A DNA stretch of 32,297 bases from an uncultured Pseudomonadota bacterium (GTDB taxonomy: Bacteria; Pseudomonadota; Gammaproteobacteria; Burkholderiales; Casimicrobiaceae), in assembly GCA_937958295.1 (NCBI GenBank), contig CALFEY010000394.1, forward strand, positions 1-32,297. The letters run 5' to 3'. The notes under the pieces were generated by a model. The model saw only the letters and a program-made list of their open reading frames with translations, did not search any database and was not told where the DNA came from. Positions 16,987-25,953 of the stretch are shown here, piece after piece (the stretch's first letter is position 1; the number at the start of each line of letters is the position of its first letter). The position numbers and the translations under genes were made by a program.

Positions 16987-17760
16987 ATGCGCAATCCCAT
17001 GGATCTGACTGGCCGGCACATCATGGTGACCGGTGCCGCGCAAGGCATCGGTCTTGCCATCGCCCGCCTCGCACTCGAGCTCGGCGCCCGCGTTTCGCTT
17101 GTCGACGCCAATGGCGGCGCGCTCGCCGCCGCCACCGCCGGGCTCGACGGCGACCGTGCGCACGGCCTGGCGGGCAGCGTGGCCGACCGCGAGTTCGTCG
17201 CCGCGGCGGTCACCGCCGCCACGGCGCGCTTCGGTCCTGTGCAGGGCCTCGTGAACAACGCCGGCATCGTACGCGCCGCGATGATCCACAAGATGACCGC
17301 CGCCCAGTGGCAGGAGGTACTGGACGTGAATCTCACCGGCGCCTTCAACTGCCTCCAGGCGGTGGGCAGTGCACTGGTCGCGCTCGCCAAGGAAGGCCCG
17401 GTGCCGGCGGCGTCGATCGTCAATATCTCCGCCGATGCCGGGCGCAAGGGCACCTTCGGCCAGATCAACTACGGCGCGGCCAAGGCGGGCATGCTGAGCC
17501 TCACCATGAGTGCCGCGCAGGAGTGGGCGCGCTACGGCATCCGCGTCAATACGCTTTGCTTCGGCGTGGTCGAGACCGCGATGACGGCGACGATCCGCAG
17601 CGAGAAATTTCGCGATACGTATCTCGCGCGCATCCCGCTCGGCCGATGGGCCACCCCGGAAGAAGTCGCCCAGCCCGTGTGCTTCCTGCTGTCCGATGCC
17701 GCGTCGTACATCACGGGACAGAACATGTCCGTGAATGGCGGCGCCTTCATGACAGCCTAG
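16987..17760 (+). CDS. short-chain dehydrogenase/reductase (FabG-like)
   Basis: A 257-residue classical SDR. The cofactor loop TGAAQGIG is at residues 15-22, NNAG follows, and the catalytic residues are S148 (VNIS), Y162 and K166 (YGAAK). The C-terminal YITGQNMSVNGG is typical. The aspartate at the end of the second strand (SLVDANG) favours NAD(H). It probably oxidises a hydroxyacyl-CoA or a related alcohol in this pathway. ATG 16987 and ATG 16999 are both possible; neither has a strong ribosome site. It is the first gene of a plus-strand operon, 11 nt ahead of the first acyl-CoA dehydrogenase. Confidence 0.92.
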   Translation: MRNPMDLTGRHIMVTGAAQGIGLAIARLALELGARVSLVDANGGALAAATAGLDGDRAHGLAGSVADREFVAAAVTAATARFGPVQGLVNNAGIVRAAMIHKMTAAQWQEVLDVNLTGAFNCLQAVGSALVALAKEGPVPAASIVNISADAGRKGTFGQINYGAAKAGMLSLTMSAAQEWARYGIRVNTLCFGVVETAMTATIRSEKFRDTYLARIPLGRWATPEEVAQPVCFLLSDAASYITGQNMSVNGGAFMTA

Positions 17761-17771
17761 GGAGAGCGTGC

Positions 17772-18968
17772 ATGGACTTGCGCTTCAGCGCCGCCGAGGA
17801 GGCATTGCGCGACGACGTGCGCGCCTTCGTGCGCGAGAACCTCTCGCCGGAGCTGCGGCAGAAGGTGCGCGCAGGACGGCACGTGGGCAAGGACGAGATC
17901 ACCGCCTGGCAGCGCGCGCTCAACCGTGCCGGCTACGCCGTGCCGCACTGGCCGGCCGAATGGGGCGGCCGCGGCTGCACCGTCACCGAGCGCTACGTCA
18001 TCCGCGAGGAGCTCGACCTCGCGCCCGCGCCGCAGCTCGTGGGGCTCGGCATCAACCTCGTCGCGCCGGTGATCCTGGCCTTTGGCACGCGCGCGCAGAA
18101 GCAGCGCTTCCTGCCGGGCATCGCCAACACCGACGAGTGGTGGGGACAAGGCTTCTCGGAGCCCAATGCCGGCTCGGACCTCGCCTCGCTACGCACGGCC
18201 GCGCGCCGCGATGGCGACCACTACGTCGTTTCGGGGGAAAAGACCTGGACGACCTACGGCCACTATGCCGATTGGATGTTCTGCCTCGTCCGCACGGATC
18301 CTGCGGCGGCCCCGCAGGCCGGTATCTCATTCCTGCTGATCGACATGAAGAGCCCGGGCGTGACGGTGCGTCCCATCCGTCTCATCGACGGTGCCCCGCC
18401 CGGACGGCACGAGGTCAACCAGGTCTTCTTCGACGACGTGCGCGTCCCGCTGGACCTTCGCGTGGGTCGGGAGAACGAAGGCTGGTCGTATGCGAAATAC
18501 CTGCTCTCCAACGAGCGCACGGGGTCGGCGCGCGTGGGCATCGCCAAGGAGCGGCTGCGCCAGGTGAAGCGTCTCGCGGCGGTGGACGGGCCGCGGCCCG
18601 CGCTGGCCGATCCGCTCTTCCGCGCGCGGGTGACCGCGCTCGAGGTCGAGCTCAAGGCCCATGAGATCACCACGCTGCGCGTGCTAAGCGAGGAGGCACG
18701 ACGCGGATCGCACACGCCCAATCCGCTGTCGTCGCTGCTGAAGCTCCGCGGCACGGAGATCCAGCAGAAGGTCTCGGAGCTGCTGGTCGATCTGGCCGGC
18801 CCGGAGGCGTTGCGACTGCCCGTCGCCGAGGACGCCGAGGCCCGCGAGGCGTTCGCTGCGCTCGAAACAGTGGGCGCCACCTACTTCAACTGGCGCAAGC
18901 TCTCCATCTTCGGCGGCTCCAACGAGATCCAGCGCAACATCCTGGCGCGCGCCGTGCTGGGACTCTGA
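17772..18968 (+). CDS. acyl-CoA dehydrogenase, first subunit of a likely heteromeric pair
   Basis: A 398-residue acyl-CoA dehydrogenase that introduces an alpha,beta double bond using FAD. It contains WPAEWGGRG, the flavin-contacting loop FSEPNAGSDLASLRT, GEKTWTT, NERTG and the C-terminal FGGSNEIQRNILARAVLGL. It lacks the RxQFGxPLxxFQ and QxHGGxG segments that bind the FAD of the neighbouring subunit; these are present in the next gene. This matches the complementary halves of alpha2beta2 enzymes such as those for steroid side chains. GGAGAG just upstream of ATG 17772 supports the start. Only 12 nt separate it from the second subunit. Chain length or branching of the substrate cannot be read from sequence. 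Confidence 0.93.
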   Translation: MDLRFSAAEEALRDDVRAFVRENLSPELRQKVRAGRHVGKDEITAWQRALNRAGYAVPHWPAEWGGRGCTVTERYVIREELDLAPAPQLVGLGINLVAPVILAFGTRAQKQRFLPGIANTDEWWGQGFSEPNAGSDLASLRTAARRDGDHYVVSGEKTWTTYGHYADWMFCLVRTDPAAAPQAGISFLLIDMKSPGVTVRPIRLIDGAPPGRHEVNQVFFDDVRVPLDLRVGRENEGWSYAKYLLSNERTGSARVGIAKERLRQVKRLAAVDGPRPALADPLFRARVTALEVELKAHEITTLRVLSEEARRGSHTPNPLSSLLKLRGTEIQQKVSELLVDLAGPEALRLPVAEDAEAREAFAALETVGATYFNWRKLSIFGGSNEIQRNILARAVLGL

Positions 18969-18980
18969 CGGCCACCCTCC

Positions 18981-20078
18981 ATGGACTTCGATCCCACTCC
19001 CGAACACGTGCTCCTGCGGGACAGTCTGCGGCGAGCCCTCGCGGACCCGCTCGCCCCGGGCGAAGCGAGCCTGTGGCCACGCTGCGTGGAGCTCGGCCTC
19101 GCCGCGCTCGATTGCCGCGCGGACGCCGCCGCCGACGAGCTGCAGTGCATGATGATTGCGCAGGAGGAGCTTGGCCGGGCGCTCGCCGCAGTTCCCTTCG
19201 TCGCAACGGTCGTGCACGCCGCCGCGCTCCTGCGCGCGGCCGGCACCCCGGCGCAGCACGAGAGCGCGCTCGCGTGCATCGAGCGAGGTGAAGCCACGCT
19301 CGCGCTCGCGCTCGCTGAGGAGCGCTCCCGCTACGCGCGTCCCGCGCCCGGGGTGCAGGCCGTGCGGCGCGACGGGACCTGGCAGCTCGACGGCGAGCTC
19401 GCCTTCGTGAGCGAAGGCGACCGCGCCGATGGCTTCCTGATCGCCGCCACCCACCAAGGCGCGCCCACACTCCTGCTCGTGCCAGCGAACGCGCCCGGCC
19501 TTGCGCGCACCCCCGTCGCGCGCCTCGACGGCCACGGCGCGGCAGACGTGCACCTGCGCGGCGTGATGGTTCCCGACAGCGCCCGCGTGGGTCCCGAGGG
19601 CGGTGCCCACCTCTTGCTCGAGAGCGTGGAGCGTATGGGCATCGTGGCCGAGGTCGCCGAGGCCGTCGGCTGCATGGACGCGCTCCTCGCCCTGACGGTG
19701 GAGTACCTCAAGACGCGCCGCCAGTTCGGGCGGCCGCTCGGTGACTTCCAGGCGCTCAAGCATCGCGCCGCCGACATGTACGTCGCGGTGGAGCAGGCGC
19801 GCAGCCTCATGTACTTCGCCACCCTCTCGTGCGCCATGAACGATCCCGTCGCGCGGGCACGCGCGGTAGCCGCCGCCAAGGTCCAGGCCGCGCGCTCCGC
19901 GCGCTTCGTTGGCCAGCAGGCGATCCAGCTTCACGGCGGCATCGGCCTCGCGGAGGAGTACCGCGCCGGACATTACTTCCGGCGGCTCACGGCCCTCGAG
20001 CTCGCGCACGGCGATGCCGACGATCACCTGGCCGCACTCGGCGGCATGGGAGGCCTCTTCGCGGCGGCGGATGCGTGA
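18981..20078 (+). CDS. acyl-CoA dehydrogenase, second subunit of a likely heteromeric pair
   Basis: A 365-residue, divergent acyl-CoA dehydrogenase. It keeps TRRQFGRPLGDFQALKH (about residues 239-255) and QLHGGIGLAEEY, the parts that hold the adenine end of FAD across the subunit interface. It lacks the EPxAGSD flavin loop: the corresponding part reads LALAEERSRYARP. It therefore probably cannot act alone and forms a heterotetramer with the upstream subunit. ATG 18981 opens the conserved N-terminal helix (PTPEHVLLRDSLRRAL). The stop TGA overlaps the MaoC ATG by one base (TGATG at 20076-20080), indicating translational coupling. Confidence 0.92.
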   Translation: MDFDPTPEHVLLRDSLRRALADPLAPGEASLWPRCVELGLAALDCRADAAADELQCMMIAQEELGRALAAVPFVATVVHAAALLRAAGTPAQHESALACIERGEATLALALAEERSRYARPAPGVQAVRRDGTWQLDGELAFVSEGDRADGFLIAATHQGAPTLLLVPANAPGLARTPVARLDGHGAADVHLRGVMVPDSARVGPEGGAHLLLESVERMGIVAEVAEAVGCMDALLALTVEYLKTRRQFGRPLGDFQALKHRAADMYVAVEQARSLMYFATLSCAMNDPVARARAVAAAKVQAARSARFVGQQAIQLHGGIGLAEEYRAGHYFRRLTALELAHGDADDHLAALGGMGGLFAAADA

Positions 20079-20533
20079 TGCATACCTTCGAGACGATTGC
20101 CGATCTTGCCGCCGCGACCGGCACCACGCTCGGCACAAGCGACGCCCTGCTCGTGGACCAAGCCATGATCGATGCCTTCGCGGATGCGACCGGCGACCGG
20201 CAATGGATCCACGTGGACGTCGAGCGCGCCCGCCGCGAGCTTCCCGGCGGCCGCACCATCGCGCACGGCTACCTCCTGCTCTCGCTGCTGCCGCGCCTCA
20301 CCGCCACCCTCTACACGGTGCGGCGCCGCTCACGCGGCCTCAACTACGGCCTCGATCGCGTGCGCTTCGTTACCCCGGTGCCCGCGGGATCGCTGGTGCG
20401 CCTGGACGTCGCGCTCGACCGCGTACTCAACGTCGACGGCGGCAAGCGCTTCACCTTCACGTCGACCCTGCGCGTGGACGATGCCGCGCGTCCTGCGCTC
20501 GTCGCCACCACCCTCGCCCAGCTCTACGACTGA
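20078..20533 (+). CDS. MaoC-like (R)-specific enoyl-CoA hydratase
   Basis: A 151-residue single hot-dog-fold protein. The hydratase motif is complete: D40 and H45 in ATGDRQWIHVD, followed by the GGRTIAHGYLLLSLLP helix. It would add water to the enoyl-CoA made by the two preceding dehydrogenase subunits. Its ATG overlaps the upstream stop codon. Its last 10 bp overlap the 3' end of the convergent acyl-CoA synthetase gene. The dehydrogenase-dehydrogenase-MaoC order resembles the fadE28-fadE29-chsH1 part of the mycobacterial igr operon; whether the hydratase needs a partner subunit is unknown. Confidence 0.92.
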   Translation: MHTFETIADLAAATGTTLGTSDALLVDQAMIDAFADATGDRQWIHVDVERARRELPGGRTIAHGYLLLSLLPRLTATLYTVRRRSRGLNYGLDRVRFVTPVPAGSLVRLDVALDRVLNVDGGKRFTFTSTLRVDDAARPALVATTLAQLYD

Positions 20534-22677
20534 TCCGTCGCGGGACGCAACGCCACGAGCGCATCGAGCGCGACGGCCCCCTGTCCGCGGGCGCGCACGA
20601 GCACCGGATTGAGGTCCACGCTCGCGAGCCATTCTGCATTCGCCGCCGCGAAGCGCGACACCGCGGCGACGAGCGAGGCAAGCGACTCGACATCCGCCGC
20701 CGGTCGTCCGCGCGCGCCGGCGAAGAGCCGGGCTCCCGGCAGCGACTCGATGATCTGCCGCGCGACGTCCGTGGAGAACGGCGCGCGCCGTAACACGGTG
20801 GCACGCAGCGTTTCCACGAAGATGCCGCCGAAGCCCACCATCACCATCGGGCCGAAGACCGGGTCGTGCGTGGACCCCACGATCATCTCGATGCCCTCGC
20901 CCGCCATGGGCGCAACGAGGACGCCGTCGATCGCGGCCTCCGGCACCGCGCGGCGGACGGACGTCACGATCGCGTCGAACGCGGCCGCGGCTGCGGGCGC
21001 CCCTTGCACGCCGAGGGCCACGCCGCCGGCGTCCGACTTGTGCGGCACGTCGCGGGACAGCACCTTGAGCGCGAGCGGCACACCGAAGGCATCCGCGGCC
21101 GCAGCGGCCTCGCCCGCGTCCCGCGCGATCGTCTCGGGCAGGAAGGCAACGCCCGCGGCGCGCAGGAGCGCTTTGGAGGCGGCCTCGTCGAGCACGCCAC
21201 CGGCGGCCGGAGGAGCGCTGGCCGCCGGTGCTACCACGGGCTCGGCGCGCGTCGCCAGCGCGCGGCTCAGCCGCTCCAGCGCGCCGACCGCCGCCACGGC
21301 GCGCGAGGGGTCCTCGAACACGAGATACCCCATGGCCTCGTAGCGGCGCCGCACCTCGGGCCGCGCGATCATCGACAGCACGAACAAGTGCTCAGGATGA
21401 GCGCGCGCCACGGCGTCGAAGCTCGCGGACAGCCGCTCCATGAGCGCCGGTATCACCCCCGCGCTGCCCACGTAGCACACGGTGGCCGGAAAGCCGCCCT
21501 CGCGCAGCAGCGCCTCGAACATCGGCCGCACTGCGGTAGCGTCGTTGATGAACTGGCCGGTCACGTCCAGGGGATTGCGCGGGCTGGCGAACGGCACCAG
21601 TGCGCGCAGCCGCGCCTGCGTCTCTTCCGGTAGGGCCGGCACGCGCAGGCCGGCGTCCGCGGCGGCATCGGCCATGAGGATCCCTGCCCCGCCGGACGTC
21701 GTGATGAGCCCGACCTCGGGGCGCGCAGGAAACTTGCCCGCCGAGCAGGCGTAAGCCACGTCGAAGAGCTCGTCGACGGAGCGCGCGAGATGTACCGCGA
21801 ATTCCGCGGCGACCGCATCGAACACGGCGGCGGCCCCGCTCAACGACGCCGTATGCGTGGCAGCCGCGGCGCGGCCGACCTCCGATCGACCGAGCTTCAG
21901 AAGGACCACCGGCACCCGGCGCGCACGCGCCTGCGCCAGTGCCGCGACAAAGCGCGGACCGTCTTCCACGCCCTCGACGCAGGCCGCGATCACGCGCGTG
22001 TCCGGCGCGCCGGCAAGATAAGCGATGCAGTCGGCGACATCGACGTCAACCTGGTTGCCGGTGGTCACCCACAGGTCGGCCCCCAGGCCGCGCTCGCGCA
22101 TGAGGGCGAGGCAGTGCGAGCCGAACGCGCCGCTCTGGCTCACCACGCTGATCGCGCCGTGGTCGCCCGGAGTGGCCTCCACGAGGCTCGTGAAGCTCGC
22201 CACCACGCCGGCACGCAGGTTGAGCAGCCCCATGCAGTTCGGCCCCACGATGCGCATGCCCGATCGGCGCGCCGTGGCGCGCATACGGGCTTGCCACGCC
22301 GCGCCCTCGTCTCCGACTTCCGCAAAGCCCGCGCTCAGCACCACGGCCGCGCGCACGCCGAGGCTCGCGCAAGCATCGATGGCTTCGGCACAGTGGCGGG
22401 CGGGCAGCGCGATCACCGCGAGGTCCACCGGCGCACCGATGGCCGCCAGCGAGGAGAACGCCAGCACGCCCTGCACGTGCGGACGCGACGGATTGACGGG
22501 ATAGAGCGGACCTGCGAAGCCTCGCGCGAGGCACCCCGCGAGGGGCCGCCCGCCAATGCGCGCCGGGTCGTCGGAGGCGCCGACGATCGCAATGGAGCGC
22601 GGCTCGAACAGTGCGCGCAAGGACGAAGACGCGGCCCGTTGCGCGGACAGTGCCTCCGTGGCGAGCGCGCCGCTCAC
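20524..22677 (-). CDS. ADP-forming acyl-CoA synthetase (acetate-CoA ligase family)
   Basis: A 717-residue single-chain NDP-forming acyl-CoA synthetase. The N-terminal CoA-binding Rossmann domain has FEPRSIAIVGASDDPARIGG. The ligase-CoA domains carry the phosphorylated histidine H275 in ATHTASLSG and the succinyl-CoA-synthetase-like segments VGPNCMGLLNL and VSQSGAFG. The C-terminal ATP-grasp domain shows VPHKSDAGGVALG and GFGGIFVETL. It would activate a carboxylic acid with ATP and CoA. The start is GTG 22677, overlapping the stop of the upstream Bug gene (GTGA), so receptor and activating enzyme are coupled. This provides an acid-activation route besides the CaiB transferase. The substrate is unknown. 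Confidence 0.93.
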   Translation of the reverse strand: MSGALATEALSAQRAASSSLRALFEPRSIAIVGASDDPARIGGRPLAGCLARGFAGPLYPVNPSRPHVQGVLAFSSLAAIGAPVDLAVIALPARHCAEAIDACASLGVRAAVVLSAGFAEVGDEGAAWQARMRATARRSGMRIVGPNCMGLLNLRAGVVASFTSLVEATPGDHGAISVVSQSGAFGSHCLALMRERGLGADLWVTTGNQVDVDVADCIAYLAGAPDTRVIAACVEGVEDGPRFVAALAQARARRVPVVLLKLGRSEVGRAAAATHTASLSGAAAVFDAVAAEFAVHLARSVDELFDVAYACSAGKFPARPEVGLITTSGGAGILMADAAADAGLRVPALPEETQARLRALVPFASPRNPLDVTGQFINDATAVRPMFEALLREGGFPATVCYVGSAGVIPALMERLSASFDAVARAHPEHLFVLSMIARPEVRRRYEAMGYLVFEDPSRAVAAVGALERLSRALATRAEPVVAPAASAPPAAGGVLDEAASKALLRAAGVAFLPETIARDAGEAAAAADAFGVPLALKVLSRDVPHKSDAGGVALGVQGAPAAAAAFDAIVTSVRRAVPEAAIDGVLVAPMAGEGIEMIVGSTHDPVFGPMVMVGFGGIFVETLRATVLRRAPFSTDVARQIIESLPGARLFAGARGRPAADVESLASLVAAVSRFAAANAEWLASVDLNPVLVRARGQGAVALDALVALRPATDQS

Positions 22678-23645
22678 GCGGGCTGGTAGTTGATGAGCCT
22701 CGCCGCCTCGTCGAGCGAACGCTGGTCGTTACCGATCACCCGGCGCAGCTCTTCCGGCGGACCACCGAGGGTGACGGCGGCGAGCTTGTCGAGGAACATC
22801 TGCTTCACCTGCGGCCGCTGGAGGAAATCGTTGTAGGTTGCATTGAGGAGCTGCGTGATCTCCTTGGGCGTGCCCTTGGGCGCCCACGTGCCGTTCGTCG
22901 AGGCCGTCACAAAGTCGGGCACGCCCACTTCCGCCAGCGTGGGGACGTCAGGCACCACCGGCGAGCGCGCCGCGGTGGTCACGGCCAGCGCCTTCAGCTT
23001 GCCTTCCTTGATATGCGGCAGGAACACGGCGATCGACGACAGCGTCATCTGCACCTCGTTGGTGAGCAGCGCCGTGAGCGCCGGCGCATTGCCCTTGTAT
23101 GCGATCTGCACGATGTCCGTCTTCGTGCGGAACTTGAGGAGCTCGGTCCAGAGCAGGTCGTTGGGCGCCACCGAGGCGTAGTTGAGCTTGCCCGGATTCT
23201 TCCGGGCGTACGCGAAGAACTCCTGCGCGGTGTTGATGCCGAGCTGCGGCGGCACGATGAGCGCGAGAGGCGTCTGGCACACGAGCGCGATGGGCTCGCA
23301 ATCGCGCATCACGTTGAACTTCAAGTCCTTGACCTGCGCGGGCGTCCACGCAGAGCCGCCCGCGGCGAGCAGCGTGTAGCCGTCGGCCGGAGTCTGCAGG
23401 AAGGCTTCCACGCCAATGATGCCGTTGGCGCCGGGCTTGTTGTCGACCACGACCGGCTGCTTGAGCAACGCCTGCAACTCCGCCGCTGTGAGCCGTGCGA
23501 TGACGTCAGAGGCGCCACCGGCCGGGAACGGCACCACGAGGCGGATCGGCTTGCTCGGATAGTCCGCGCCTCGGGCAATTCCCGAGGCCAGCGCGACCGC
23601 GGCGCCGGACAACAGTGCCAGCGCATCCCTGCGTGTCATCGACAT
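22674..23645 (-). CDS. Bug-family periplasmic solute-binding protein 1 (TctC-like)
   Basis: A 323-residue tripartite-tricarboxylate-type binding protein. The leader MSMTRRDALALLSGAAVALA has a twin-arginine-like start and probable cleavage after ARGA. The mature part has the family features YPSKPIRLVVPFPAGGASDVIAR, VVVDNKPGANGIIG and a C-terminal PDVPTLAEVGVPDF. It binds a small carboxylate or related anion in the periplasm. AAGGAG 8 nt before ATG 23645 supports the start. The GTGA overlap with the acyl-CoA synthetase suggests that the bound acid is what the synthetase activates. No TctA/TctB membrane genes are present in the window. Confidence 0.93.
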   Translation of the reverse strand: MSMTRRDALALLSGAAVALASGIARGADYPSKPIRLVVPFPAGGASDVIARLTAAELQALLKQPVVVDNKPGANGIIGVEAFLQTPADGYTLLAAGGSAWTPAQVKDLKFNVMRDCEPIALVCQTPLALIVPPQLGINTAQEFFAYARKNPGKLNYASVAPNDLLWTELLKFRTKTDIVQIAYKGNAPALTALLTNEVQMTLSSIAVFLPHIKEGKLKALAVTTAARSPVVPDVPTLAEVGVPDFVTASTNGTWAPKGTPKEITQLLNATYNDFLQRPQVKQMFLDKLAAVTLGGPPEELRRVIGNDQRSLDEAARLINYQPA

Positions 23646-23747
23646 GGTGTTTTCTCCTTGGTTGGCATGCGGAGTCGTGCGCTCCGTGAGCGTGGTCCCT
23701 CGCGGCGACCACTTCGGGAAGTCTAGCGAGGGGCATCAGTAATGTAA

Positions 23748-23776
23748 ATAATCCCGTAACATGGCATTTATTGACA
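23748..23776 (-). promoter_or_regulatory. promoter of the Bug 1-acyl-CoA synthetase operon (shared module, copy B)
   Basis: On the minus strand TGTCAA (23776-23771) and GATTAT (23753-23748) are 17 bp apart, followed by ACATT. CAATAAAT, TTACGG and ATTT.ACATT match copy A at 16889-16917 almost base for base, with one single-base length difference after the -10 element. The transcript would begin about 95 nt before the Bug start codon. Confidence 0.65.
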
Positions 23777-23826
23777 CGATCCCGGCAGACGGCGCTCGCG
23801 GCGTCAAGCGTAGCCGCCCGCGCCTT

Positions 23827-25953
23827 TCAACGCCCCGTCATCTGCCGCAGCAAAGCCCCGGCCGCAGCCACCTTGCGCAGCCCGGGCGCGGGCGTCCACC
23901 GCGGGCCGAGCTGCGCTGTCCACGCCTCCACCTGCGCCAGCACGCGTGCGGCGCCGATGCCGTCGGCCCAGAACATCGGGCCGCCGCGATAGCGCGGAAA
24001 GCCGAAGCCATGCACCCACGCCACGTCGACGTCGCTGGCGCGCAGGACCCGGCCCTCGTCGACCATGCGGCAGCACTCGTTGACGCTCGCGAAGAGGAGG
24101 CGATGCAGGATCTCCTCGTCGCTGTGGCGGCGCGGCGAGACGCCCGAGGCGGCCACGAAGTCGCCGATCACGCGTGCCACGTCGGGATCCGGCAGCGGCG
24201 CGCGGCTGCCGGTCTCGTAGCGATACCAGCCCTTGCCGGTCTTCTGGCCGAGGCGGCCCATGTCCACGAGCGTGTCTGCGATAGGCAAAGGGCGGTACAG
24301 CGGATCGTCCGCGGTCCGGCGATCGCGCGCCGCACGCGCGATGTCGAGCCCGGCGAGATCGCCGACGGCGAACGGTCCCATCGGATAGCCGAACTCGACC
24401 ATCACCCGATCCACCTGCTCGGGCAGGGCGCCTTCCTCGAGCAGGATGACCATCTCGGTAGTCAACGGCGTGCGGCTGCGACTGGTGAGGAAGCCCTCTC
24501 CGTTGCGGACCACGACGTTGACCTTCGACAGCCGCTTGCCGAGTGCGATGGTGGCGGCAAGCGCCGCGGTGGATGTCGCCCGCGCGCGGACGATCTCCAG
24601 CAGCTTCATCACGTTGGCCGGACTGAAGAAGTGCGCCCCGGCGACGCGCTCGGGCGCGCGGGTGGCCGCCGCGATGAGATCGATATCGATGGCCGAGGTG
24701 TTGGTGAGAAGGAGGCTGCCGGCGGGCAGTGCGTTTTCCAGCGCCCGGAATACCTCCTGCTTCACGGGCAGGCTCTCGAACACGGCCTCGAGCGCGACGT
24801 TGCAATCTGCAAGGTCCGCATAGCTCGTGGCCGGCTCGATGCGCGCGAGGCGCTCGTCCATGGCGGACGGCGGCAGCCGGCCGCGGGCGACCGCGCCGGC
24901 GTAGTTGGCGCGCACCCGCTCCAGCCCGCGCGCAAGCGCGCTGCCGCTCGCATCGAGCCAGCGCACGCGTAGTCCAGCGTCGGCACAGGCCATGGCGATG
25001 CCCACCCCCATGGTGCCTGCGCCCAGGAGCGCGATGCCAGCGATAGGCGGCAAGGCCGCGGCCGGTGGCAGATCGGGCACCTTGGCCGCCTCGCGCTCGG
25101 CGAAGAACGCGTAGCGCAAGCCGCGGGCCTCGTCGGTGTTCTCGAGCGACTCGAAGAGCTCGACCTCGAACCGCAGTCCTTCGGCAAAGGGCCGCTGAAC
25201 CGCCGCTTCGACGGCATCGATGCAGCGCCATGGCGCGACACGGTTGCGTGCCTCCTTCGCGATCGCCGTCCGCTTGGCCGCGAAGAGGCCGGGCTCGTCG
25301 CGCGCCTGTGCGATCTGCGCGTCCCGCTCCGCCGCGCGCGGCAGCGGGCGCCGCGCGGCGATGCCGCGCGCGAATGCGACGGCCTCCGCCCGCAGGCTCG
25401 CCGTCGCTGGAATCACCGCATCGAGCAGGCCGAGCGCATGCGCCTCGGGTGCCGGCACGTGCCGACCGCTCACGATCATGTCGAGCGCGGCGCGGGCGCC
25501 GATGAGACGCGGCAGGCGCTGTGTGCCGCCCCCTCCCGGGATCGCGCCGATCGCGACCTCGGGCAAGCCCACCTTGGCATCCGCGGTGGCGATGCGGTAG
25601 TGACAGGCCAGCGCGTACTCGAGCCCGCCACCGAGCGCATAGCCGTGGATGGCGGCGACGATGGGCTTGGTGGCGGCATCGAGGCGATCGCTCGGCCGCA
25701 CACCGATGGCAGGACGCGCTACGCCCTTGCCGAAGTGGCGGATGTCCGCTCCGGCGATGAAACTGCGCCCGACGCCGATCAGCACGAGAGCGGCGACGGC
25801 AGGATCGGCCTGCGCGGTGTCGAGCGCGGTCACGATGCCGTCACCCACCCCGGGGCTTAGGGCATTGACCGGCGGGTTGTCGATGACGATGACCGCGACG
25901 TCGCCCTCGCGCTCGAGGCGCACAAGCGCCGCTGACGCGATCTCGGTGCTCAT
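23827..25953 (-). CDS. bifunctional enoyl-CoA hydratase / 3-hydroxyacyl-CoA dehydrogenase
   Basis: A 708-residue fusion. Residues of about 1-200 form a crotonase domain with GRSFIAGADIRHF and LPEVAIGAIPGGGGTQRL, which keeps the first catalytic glutamate (PEV). The second glutamate position reads ALDMIVSG, with aspartate, as in peroxisomal-type multifunctional enzymes. From about residue 300 the NAD-binding GAGTMGVGIAM starts the dehydrogenase; its catalytic histidine is in AGAHFFSPANVMKLLEIV. The C-terminal GFGFPRYRGGPMFWAD is typical of this enzyme type. It performs the hydration and second oxidation of beta-oxidation. ATG 25953 overlaps the stop of the DUF35 gene (ATGA), which excludes the longer frame to 26202. 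It is the last gene of a coupled trio. Confidence 0.94.
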   Translation of the reverse strand: MSTEIASAALVRLEREGDVAVIVIDNPPVNALSPGVGDGIVTALDTAQADPAVAALVLIGVGRSFIAGADIRHFGKGVARPAIGVRPSDRLDAATKPIVAAIHGYALGGGLEYALACHYRIATADAKVGLPEVAIGAIPGGGGTQRLPRLIGARAALDMIVSGRHVPAPEAHALGLLDAVIPATASLRAEAVAFARGIAARRPLPRAAERDAQIAQARDEPGLFAAKRTAIAKEARNRVAPWRCIDAVEAAVQRPFAEGLRFEVELFESLENTDEARGLRYAFFAEREAAKVPDLPPAAALPPIAGIALLGAGTMGVGIAMACADAGLRVRWLDASGSALARGLERVRANYAGAVARGRLPPSAMDERLARIEPATSYADLADCNVALEAVFESLPVKQEVFRALENALPAGSLLLTNTSAIDIDLIAAATRAPERVAGAHFFSPANVMKLLEIVRARATSTAALAATIALGKRLSKVNVVVRNGEGFLTSRSRTPLTTEMVILLEEGALPEQVDRVMVEFGYPMGPFAVGDLAGLDIARAARDRRTADDPLYRPLPIADTLVDMGRLGQKTGKGWYRYETGSRAPLPDPDVARVIGDFVAASGVSPRRHSDEEILHRLLFASVNECCRMVDEGRVLRASDVDVAWVHGFGFPRYRGGPMFWADGIGAARVLAQVEAWTAQLGPRWTPAPGLRKVAAAGALLRQMTGR

